A stretch of DNA of 64,000 nt, taken from Candidatus Electrothrix scaldis. GTDB taxonomy: Bacteria > Desulfobacterota > Desulfobulbia > Desulfobulbales > Desulfobulbaceae. Under the pieces are notes generated by a model. That model was not told where the DNA came from. It saw nothing but the letters and a program-made list of their open reading frames with translations, and ran no database searches. Made by a program: the position numbers and the translations under genes. The stretch is from positions 4,925,501 through 4,989,500 of the forward strand of contig CP138355.1 of NCBI GenBank assembly GCA_033584155.1. The letters run 5' to 3'. This document shows, piece by piece, positions 58,324 to 64,000 of the stretch (its first letter is position 1; every line of letters begins with the position of its first letter).

Positions 58324-60354
58324 CTAAAACGGAGCTGATTCTTCCACCTTCCGGTGTGATTTCCTGTAGGTCACTTTCTCGTAGAGCCGGGGGCTAACCT
58401 GTTGAAGGAAAGGAGACAGGGAGGCCTGATGGTACTTCCGGTCCGGGGTGCGGATCAGTTCGGGGTACATGAGGAAGAGCTGTTGTTTTGCACGTGTAGC
58501 AGCCACGTAGAGCAGGCGGCGTTCTTCTTCCAGTTCTTCGTCATCTGCGTTCTGACGGGGAAAGAGTCCATCAGCAAGACCGATAAGGAAGACAACATCC
58601 CATTCCAGGCCTTTGGCGGAATGGATGGTGGACAGGACAAGTTTTTTCTTTTTCGGGTCCTGGTTAGTTGTTGCTTCGGTTACCTCTGGCGGATCGAGGG
58701 CCGTGTCATCTATGAATGACTGAATATCGTAGTATTCAGCAGCCAGAGTGCGGACATATTCCAGATCATGGCGGCGTTTGGGGTAATCATCGTGGTAGAT
58801 GCGTTCGAATGCTGCCTCGTACCAGGTCATGACCAGGTCGAAGCGGGCCACCACAGTGAGGCCGGGGGCGCGGAGCTTGAGGAGCATATCAGCCAGGGCG
58901 TGCAGATTACCTATCCATTTGGATCGACTTTTGTACTCCTTGAGAGCTGCAATCGGGTCTTTGTGGTCAAGCACGGTTGAGAGGATATTGCCCACGGTTT
59001 TAGGTCCAACTTTTTCCAACATCAGAAGAATGCGGGTCAGGGAGAGGTTATCGTAGGCATTGAGGAGGAGACGGAAAAAGGCCAGCACGTCTTTGACGTG
59101 GGCCGACTCGGTGAACTTCATTCCGCCGCGTTTATCAAAATCGATGTTTTTTGCAAGAAGCTCGATCTCCAGGTTGTAGGAATGGAAGCCAGAGCGGAAC
59201 AGCACTGCGATGTTTTCCTGTGGGGTGCCTGCGGTAATCAGCTCATGGATCGTAGAGGCCACGAGGCGGGCCTCGTCTTTTTCCGATGAGACCTTATATA
59301 ATAGGGGGAGCTCTTTTCCGGGAATATCACTGAACAGCTCTTTTGTATAACGGGTTTCAGCCTGGGCTATAACCGCATTGGTCAGAGCCAGGATAGGACG
59401 AACTGAGCGGTAGTTCTGTTCAAGCTTGATGGTCTGGGCTCCGGGGTATTGGTCTGGGAACTGCATGATATTTTCAAAATCAGCACCCCGGAAACTGTAG
59501 ATAGACTGGGCATCATCACCCACGGCCATGATATTATTGTGTTCAAGAGCTAACAGGCCCACGATTTCCGCCTGAATCAAGTTGGTATCCTGGTATTCAT
59601 CAACCAGGATGTAGCGGAACTGGGAGCAAATGCGCTCCTGGGCAATATCAGATTCCGAGAGGAGGCGGCGAAGGTTAACCAGCAGATCGTCATAATCCAT
59701 GAGCCGGTTGTTTTCTTTGAAGGCTTGATATTCACGATGAACAGCAAGGATGTCATGGGTATACTCCACAAGGTGGGTATGTTCTCTCATGATGATATCC
59801 TGAACCGGATAGGATTTATTGACCGCAGCGGAAAGGATGTTGAACAGAACTCGTTTTGCCGGAAAGCGTTTCCCGGCTCCGGCAAGATTCAATGAGGTCC
59901 TGATATGGTTGATGATCCCTTCTGAATCGCCCCGGTCGATAATGGTAAAATCAGAAGGGAAGCCGAGGAAATAGCCGTGTCTTCTCAGGAGGATGTTTGC
60001 CACTGAGTGAAAGGTACCACCCATAACCCCGGTGCAGGAGCAGCCGGAGAGGTTCGCGGCCCGGTCCAGCATCTCGCGGGCAGCGCGGCGGGTGAAGGTG
60101 AGAAGCAAAACGGATTCAGGGGAAACGCCCCGACTCAACAGCCATGCGGTACGATGCACAAGGGTCATGGTTTTTCCGCTACCTGCTCCGGCGATAACCA
60201 GCACCGGCCCCTCTCCGTGGGTAACAGCTGCATGCTGGGCCTGGTTCAGGGAGCTGAGGTCAAGGGTCGGTGCAAGTGCATCAAAATGGGAAAAACGATC
60301 ATACGGCATGAAGTATGAGTCCGGGTAGGTGGTGTGTTGTTCGTTCATATTCAT
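58324..60354 (-). CDS. UvrD/Rep-family DNA helicase encoded by prophage 2
   Basis: About 676 residues, a superfamily 1A helicase. All motifs are present: LNQAQHAAV (Q motif), AGAGSGKT (I), LTFTRRAAREM (Ia), LVDEYQDTN (II), VGDDAQSIYSFRGA (III), EQNYRSVRPIL (IV), STIHSAKGLEWDVVFLI (V) and YVAATRAKQQL (VI). ATG 60354, with AGGATTT upstream, fits better than 60426, whose extension overlaps the conserved hairpins. Filamentous phages normally borrow the host Rep helicase for rolling-circle replication, so an own copy beside the replication gene is notable. A coincidental accessory gene remains possible. Confidence 0.9.
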   Translation of the reverse strand: MNMNEQHTTYPDSYFMPYDRFSHFDALAPTLDLSSLNQAQHAAVTHGEGPVLVIAGAGSGKTMTLVHRTAWLLSRGVSPESVLLLTFTRRAAREMLDRAANLSGCSCTGVMGGTFHSVANILLRRHGYFLGFPSDFTIIDRGDSEGIINHIRTSLNLAGAGKRFPAKRVLFNILSAAVNKSYPVQDIIMREHTHLVEYTHDILAVHREYQAFKENNRLMDYDDLLVNLRRLLSESDIAQERICSQFRYILVDEYQDTNLIQAEIVGLLALEHNNIMAVGDDAQSIYSFRGADFENIMQFPDQYPGAQTIKLEQNYRSVRPILALTNAVIAQAETRYTKELFSDIPGKELPLLYKVSSEKDEARLVASTIHELITAGTPQENIAVLFRSGFHSYNLEIELLAKNIDFDKRGGMKFTESAHVKDVLAFFRLLLNAYDNLSLTRILLMLEKVGPKTVGNILSTVLDHKDPIAALKEYKSRSKWIGNLHALADMLLKLRAPGLTVVARFDLVMTWYEAAFERIYHDDYPKRRHDLEYVRTLAAEYYDIQSFIDDTALDPPEVTEATTNQDPKKKKLVLSTIHSAKGLEWDVVFLIGLADGLFPRQNADDEELEEERRLLYVAATRAKQQLFLMYPELIRTPDRKYHQASLSPFLQQVSPRLYEKVTYRKSHRKVEESAPF

Positions 60355-60400
60355 AATAAATCCTCTCGTATCGGTTGTGAGGGAACATTGTTTCATTAAA

Positions 60401-60655
60401 GTGCGGCTGCGCCGGGTACTCTCCATTTCAGGAACCCGTCAAGAAAAAAAATACTTTGCTTTTAACGAGTTCAGCGTTATGCGGGCTATGTTGCTCGTAA
60501 ATGAAATCATCATTTTTTTCTTGACTGAACCCTTCCATTGCGAGTGAAAAGGGTTTAATCAAAAGGGAAAACAAGTTTCCCTTTTGGTTTTGGGTTAAAG
60601 GGATGCCTCCGGCGGCCAGCTTTAAAAAGCTGGGGCAAATTTTGTGGGATTATTG
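60401..60655 (+). other. Structured noncoding region of prophage 2, homologous to 53705-54130
   Basis: Elements in the same order as in prophage 1: GTGCGGCTGCGCCGGGTAC hairpin (60401-60419); CGGGT/ACCCG; GTCAAGAAAAAAA (60438-60450) and its perfect inverse TTTTTTTCTTGAC (60513-60525); hairpin AAAAGGGAAA-ACAAG-TTTCCCTTTT (60561-60585); GGGATGCCTCCGGCGG; hairpin CCAGCTTT-AA-AAAGCTGG (60616-60633), then CAAATTTTGTG. The double core stem-loops of prophage 1 are absent. Stems differ from prophage 1 by paired changes. Confidence 0.75.
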
Positions 60656-60660
60656 AAAAA

Positions 60661-60789
60661 TGGCCGGGTGAGGATTTGAACCTCACATGAGCTGTCGGGC
60701 GGCGGGACCTCCTACCCCACTACACACAGGACTTAGCCAGGTGCTTCTCACTCTCTCCCAATAGCGTCTACCCATTCCGCCACCGGCCA
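60661..60789 (-). tRNA. Atypical tRNA-Leu-like element
   Basis: Read on the minus strand, the ends pair perfectly (TGGCCGG with CCGGCCA). The 5' part has a Leu-type D-arm (TGGCGGAATGGGTAGACGC) and the 3' part a good T-arm (TGAGG TTCAAAT CCTCA). Between them are about 75 bases, far more than a class II tRNA needs, with no clean anticodon stem; CTAAGTC could be a loop with anticodon AAG, but its stem has a mismatch and two wobbles. It may be a decayed tRNA, one with an insertion, or a structural mimic. Confidence 0.4.
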
Positions 60790-60799
60790 ATATCAAATA

Positions 60800-61108
60800 T
60801 CACCTGTAATAAATAACCCCGTCATCACAGCGATAACCGGTAACATCCGGTTGAGTTGTGATAAAAAAACCGGTAGCAAGATTACCCTTAGGAGTTACGA
60901 GGTGACCAAAGGAAGAAACATTTTCCCCCTCCTTATGACTCACGATTTCGCATTTATGCTCCACTGCGAAATTCAGGAACTCCGCAAGAGCGATAAGCTC
61001 AGAGTGCTGCTGATAAGAAATGAGCGAGAGAAGAATGGAGCAGAGCAATAAAAGAATCGCTGTATATCTGCTGTAAAAGATGCTATCAATTTTGCTTAAA
61101 AAATCCAT
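60800..61108 (-). CDS. 102-residue membrane-anchored protein
   Basis: ATG 61108 (GGGAG upstream) starts MDFLSKIDSIFYSRYTAILLL in pattern, one membrane helix (ILLLLCSILLSLISY), then a periplasmic part (EFLNFAVEHKCEIVSHKEG, TTQPDVTGYRCDDGVIYYR) with two cysteines. Such small pilin-like or accessory proteins accompany secretin genes; no family recognised. It is coupled to the gene upstream. Confidence 0.5.
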   Translation of the reverse strand: MDFLSKIDSIFYSRYTAILLLLCSILLSLISYQQHSELIALAEFLNFAVEHKCEIVSHKEGENVSSFGHLVTPKGNLATGFFITTQPDVTGYRCDDGVIYYR

Positions 61109-61109
61109 A

Positions 61110-61457
61110 TCAGGCTCCCTTCTGGACATATGAAGGAACAGCACCAGAGCAGGCGAATGAATCAACGATAAAATCCACCACCGCATCAGGGACCGAGACG
61201 GTTTTATAGTCATCGGAAAGGGTCCCGGAATGGTCCAACTCTGCAAATTCATCCTCGTGATATACGCTTCCGTCCGGGTAGATCCGGTATTGTGTTTCGT
61301 ACATAGCTGACTCATTCCACATGTCTTTTATTTTTAGGTAGAAATAAACAAAGGGAGAAAAAACAGCCGTCAAGCCGAACGGAAAAAGCAAAAGAAACCC
61401 GAACAGCTTAAAACAAACCCACAAAGGGTTTTCTCCAAGGAAAGGATCTGACATCAT
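61110..61457 (-). CDS. 115-residue membrane protein
   Basis: Starts at ATG 61457 with AGGAGG seven bases before. One or two membrane helices (FKLFGFLLLFPFGLTAVFSPFVYFYL), then an acidic soluble part (TQYRIYPDGSVYHEDEFAELDHSG). It overlaps the FtsK-gamma-like gene by four bases. Unknown function. Confidence 0.5.
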   Translation of the reverse strand: MMSDPFLGENPLWVCFKLFGFLLLFPFGLTAVFSPFVYFYLKIKDMWNESAMYETQYRIYPDGSVYHEDEFAELDHSGTLSDDYKTVSVPDAVVDFIVDSFACSGAVPSYVQKGA

Positions 61458-61687
61458 AACAAATCCTCCTCTGAGAAATCGGGACACTCAACAAGTCTGT
61501 ATTGAGAAGGACGCTCTACATCTCGAATCAGGCCACCCTGTTCAATAAAGCGTTCAACGGTTCTGGCAGCCTGGTTGTATCCAACACGACAAAGCCGCTG
61601 AACAGTGCTGATGCCGAAAAGAGTATCTCGGGGTGCGGTACGTTGTAAGATGGAAATATTAAGGTCAAGGAATTGGTCGGGATTCAT
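61454..61687 (-). CDS. Stand-alone FtsK-gamma-like winged-helix protein
   Basis: A 77-residue protein. The segment STVQRLCRVGYNQAARTVE followed by RFIEQGGLIRD closely follows the FtsK gamma domain (compare ISGVQRQFRIGYNRAARIIEQ of E. coli FtsK), a winged helix that reads KOPS sequences and activates XerD. Here it stands alone, overlapping the secretin gene (ATGA). Because Zot/pI ATPases are related to the FtsK-HerA motor class, this could be a separate DNA-reading subunit. It may also steer Xer-type recombination. Only the fold is secure. Confidence 0.75.
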   Translation of the reverse strand: MNPDQFLDLNISILQRTAPRDTLFGISTVQRLCRVGYNQAARTVERFIEQGGLIRDVERPSQYRLVECPDFSEEDLL

Positions 61688-63498
61688 AACAAAGCCCCCT
61701 CGAAGGCCTGCGGTGCGGAAACAGTCTTCACTCTGAGAGAAACAACCAGATGCAGGGATTCGGTTTTCTCGGATTTATAGGAGAAGAGCGGACCGAGTAC
61801 GGGGAGCTCTCCGAGGAGGGGCACCTTTTCTATGGAAGTGCCGGTTTCATCGGATCGGAGCCCGCCAAGCAGGATAGTGTCGCCATCGCCTACAAGCACG
61901 GTGGAGGAAAGACTTTTTTTATCCATGACCAGATCCACAGCCCCATCAAGCTGTGAATCCTCAGATACGTTGCTCAGTTCCTGGTTAACGGTCAGGGCGA
62001 TAAAATCACCATCGGGCTGAATAGAAGGTTTTACAGAAAAACTCAGGCCCACGTCGTGTCGATCAACCGTGATGGTATCCTTTTCCTTGTCCTCCTCTTC
62101 TTCTTCGTCTGAACTCTTTTTTGATTTGGTGATAAAGGGCACATTGCGGCCTATCATAATGTGGGCTTCATGGCCGTTAAGTACGGTGAGTACCGGGGAG
62201 GAAATGATTTTGCCTTTGCCTGAACTGTCCTTGGCGGTCAGATCCACATTGACGATTCCGTCAAAGAAATTGAGGAGCATGCCAGGATTTGAGGAAAGGA
62301 CCATTGAGGACAAGCCATCATTGATGGAGCCGGACAGGTCGGAACGGGTAAAGGCAAAGCGGGCGCCCAGCTCCCGGAATTGTGAGTCTGTGAGATAAGC
62401 AACCACGGCCTCGACCTTGACCTGTAATCCGGTCCCGTCAAGACGGCGGGCAACAGCAACGGCATGGGAAACAATGGCAGCTTCACCGGCCAGGTGCAGC
62501 CGATTTTCAGAATAGGCATGAATGCGCAGGTCACCAAACATTTCCTGTAAAATCGGCTCAACCTCATCAGAAGACACAGTATGGAGGAAAACAACTGCGT
62601 CGTTCTGGCCCTGATCAGGTTTGTCCAGAGCAGCAAGCACGGTGCGGATAATGTCCTGTTGTTTCCTGGTGCCAAAGACCAGAATGGCGCTGTGCCAGTA
62701 ATCAGGGAAAACAGGAAAACTTGAGGAAACCGTGCCGGAGCCGGATTTATTTTTGGATTTACCCTTTGCTTTCTTACCAGAAGAGCCGCCAGAGTTGCTT
62801 TTTTTACTGCTTCCTTTGAAGATCTGGAGATCAGAAAGGGCCTGAACAGCGCGTTTAACAGAAATATGCTCCACGGTTAAAGAGAGAACCCCGGATTCAT
62901 CGCGCAGCGCGGGCAGATCAATACGTTTCAAAAGGGTGATAAACTCAGTGACCAGCTTAGGAGAACCGGAAAAGCTCACCATCTGATTATCACCGTAGCC
63001 ATACACAGCCATCTTGTTCTTATAGAGTATTTCCGCTGAATCCATGACCGCATCAGCGCTGAGGTTTTTGAGCTGATAGGTGCCCGAAGAAACACCCATT
63101 GATCCGGCTGAAAGAGTCGGATCTGTTTTGATGGACCAGAAATCGTTTTCGCCTTCAATCAATGAAACTGTGTAACCCAATGAGGTCAGCACATCAATAA
63201 AGGTGGGAATCAGTTCATCTTTAGGGATATTCCTCTGTGACCAGGTCACAGGGGTTTCAATATCATCGTCAAAGACAAAGGCGGCCCCGGTAAACTCAGA
63301 GACCATAAGTAACAGCTCAGAGAGCTGGGCCTTGTCAAAATCCACGCTGACCATCTGTGGAGGAAGTTTTGGCATTTTTTCAAAAACATCCTGCTTGACC
63401 TGTTCCTGTTTTGCGACATCATCCAAGGAAAGACACAGGGAAGGAAACGCAGAGAACAGAAGGAACAGCAGCAGAGAAAGAAAGAGTGTTCGTTTCAT
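61684..63498 (-). CDS. Secretin (pIV/GspD/PilQ-like)
   Basis: A 604-residue outer-membrane channel for phage exit. Signal peptide (LFLSLLLFLLFSAFPSLCLS), N-domains (VSVDFDKAQLSELLLMVSEFTG; AVQALSDLQIF), a Gly/Ser/Lys-rich linker near 230-250 (KKSNSGGSSGKKAKGKSKNKSG) and the C-terminal secretin domain (VLTVLNGHEAHIMIGRNVPF, HDVGLSFSVKPSI, STVLVGDGDTILLGGLRSDE). The linker is unusually long and basic. Only prophage 2 carries a secretin in the window, overlapped by zot at its start. Confidence 0.92.
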   Translation of the reverse strand: MKRTLFLSLLLFLLFSAFPSLCLSLDDVAKQEQVKQDVFEKMPKLPPQMVSVDFDKAQLSELLLMVSEFTGAAFVFDDDIETPVTWSQRNIPKDELIPTFIDVLTSLGYTVSLIEGENDFWSIKTDPTLSAGSMGVSSGTYQLKNLSADAVMDSAEILYKNKMAVYGYGDNQMVSFSGSPKLVTEFITLLKRIDLPALRDESGVLSLTVEHISVKRAVQALSDLQIFKGSSKKSNSGGSSGKKAKGKSKNKSGSGTVSSSFPVFPDYWHSAILVFGTRKQQDIIRTVLAALDKPDQGQNDAVVFLHTVSSDEVEPILQEMFGDLRIHAYSENRLHLAGEAAIVSHAVAVARRLDGTGLQVKVEAVVAYLTDSQFRELGARFAFTRSDLSGSINDGLSSMVLSSNPGMLLNFFDGIVNVDLTAKDSSGKGKIISSPVLTVLNGHEAHIMIGRNVPFITKSKKSSDEEEEEDKEKDTITVDRHDVGLSFSVKPSIQPDGDFIALTVNQELSNVSEDSQLDGAVDLVMDKKSLSSTVLVGDGDTILLGGLRSDETGTSIEKVPLLGELPVLGPLFSYKSEKTESLHLVVSLRVKTVSAPQAFEGALL

Positions 63499-64000
63499 TG
63501 TTCGTCCTTTTTCGTTGGTTGTTTGTTTTTGTTAGTTATTCGGTTAGTAAAAAGCGTCTGGCCAGTCGCTGAATAGGTTCTATATATATTAGGGGTGTGC
63601 TCGGAATAAGGGTTCAGGTCGGTAACAGTTTTGGTGACCTTTGATGCGGGTTTGGGTTGATTTGCTATCTGCTTGGAAAGCTTTTCTGTACCGAAAAGGT
63701 CACCCCGGATCATGCCGGATTGAAAAAGCATATAGAGAAAGAGACCGAAAACCAACGGGATAGCATAGAAAATGGGGTGTTTCAGCACATTAGCATGCTT
63801 CATGATGCCCAGTTCTTTGACGTCAGAGGCAACATAGGACTTGTAACAAAGGAAAATAATATTGTGATAGGTACGGGCATTTTTGGAAAGTGGAGGCCCG
63901 CCTGTATCTTCTCCACCGTAGGCGTAACAGAGGTATTTTTTCTGCACCAGGGAGCCGAAAAAGTTGATTTTCCTATACACATAGGTCCATTCCACCAGGG
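63495..64000 (-). CDS. zot: Zot-type assembly ATPase of prophage 2, C-terminal part
   Basis: The frame is open through the right edge. The visible part has the region after the ATPase (TYVYRKINFFGSLVQKKYLCY, then ARTYHNIIFLCYKSYV), a membrane helix (FYAIPLVFGLFLYMLF) and a periplasmic tail. This order is that of Zot proteins, whose Walker motifs would lie beyond 64000. GTG 63995 inside the frame is not the true start. It overlaps the secretin start by four bases. Confidence 0.75.
   Translation of the reverse strand, partial: LVEWTYVYRKINFFGSLVQKKYLCYAYGGEDTGGPPLSKNARTYHNIIFLCYKSYVASDVKELGIMKHANVLKHPIFYAIPLVFGLFLYMLFQSGMIRGDLFGTEKLSKQIANQPKPASKVTKTVTDLNPYSEHTPNIYRTYSATGQTLFTNRITNKNKQPTKKDEQ

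Larger units (their letters stand above)
54805..64000. mobile_element. Inovirus prophage 2 (partial, runs off the window)
   Basis: Starts at the shared att site and contains an integrase, HTH protein, replication protein, UvrD/Rep-type helicase, a tRNA-like element, an FtsK-gamma-like protein, a secretin and the end of a Zot protein. Coat genes are expected beyond 64000, where a third copy of the att core should mark the right end. It is related to prophage 1 in the integration and replication part, but has its own secretin. Confidence 0.85.

Noticed and set aside
60355-60426. Upstream extension of the helicase to 60426
   Set aside because: It would run into the conserved GTGCGGC hairpin region shared with prophage 1 and has no ribosome site; ATG 60354 does.
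60661-60789. tRNA-Sec
   Set aside because: Considered because yedF suggests selenium use, but the D-arm is of Leu type and there is no TCA anticodon in a good stem or an 8-bp acceptor extension.

Overview
The window reads as the chromosome of a sulfate-reducing or sulfur-cycling Desulfobacterota bacterium, most likely of the Desulfobulbaceae group (which includes cable bacteria). The evidence is a dsrM-dsrK-dsrJ operon preceded by an RsbRD-N-type gene, a selenium-metabolism yedF gene, and ordinary Gram-negative housekeeping genes (minCDE, gatB, bioB, mutM, prc). The genus is inference; no rRNA is present.

Layout. 1-21 kb: conserved genes, including the end of an enoyl-ACP-reductase-like gene, amrA, a YkgJ-type gene, bioB, an AAA ATPase fused to a PD-(D/E)XK nuclease, a HipA-family kinase, MscS, a 930-residue PEGA protein next to an OmpA-type lipoprotein, minCDE, paralogous lipoproteins, YjbQ, a CvpA gene with a frameshift, a phosphopantetheinyl transferase and mutM. 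21-28 kb is accessory: a DUF4407 protein, a 21-bp minisatellite, a minus-strand set of a TPR membrane protein, a secreted caspase-like protease and two lipoproteins (one with 9-residue repeats), then an MNT/HEPN pair. 28-39 kb: a flavodoxin-like gene, dsrMKJ ending at a terminator with no dsrOP, prc, yedF, a metallo-beta-lactamase gene broken by a TAA, and gatB. 39-42 kb: a Uma2 gene, a regular 10 x 23-bp palindromic minisatellite, a DUF4393 (Abi-alpha-like) gene, rdgC, and tRNA-Lys plus tRNA-Glu.

The last third (42.3-64 kb) is the most unusual part. Two filamentous-phage (inovirus) prophages lie in tandem at the 3' end of tRNA-Glu. A 76-bp duplication (42275-42350 and 54805-54880) marks the left end of prophage 1 and the junction between the two; prophage 2 runs off the window. 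Each has a tyrosine integrase, an overlapping helix-turn-helix gene, a rolling-circle-type replication protein and a Zot-type assembly ATPase. Prophage 1 also shows a full coat module (pVIII-like major coat, tiny pVII/pIX-like ORFs, cysteine-rich adsorption protein, DUF2523), a CI-like repressor and many tiny ORFs. The visible part of prophage 2 adds a secretin, a stand-alone FtsK-gamma-like winged helix, a Rep/UvrD helicase and a tRNA-Leu-like element.

Comparing the two prophages shows a shared noncoding region (53705-54130 and 60401-60655) whose hairpins keep their pairing while the bases change. I read this as a conserved phage origin, packaging or RNA structure. Inside it, prophage 1 carries two further stem-loops with an almost identical 27-base core but unrelated closing stems. 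These structures, the phage-borne helicase and the FtsK-gamma protein are my best candidates for undescribed biology.
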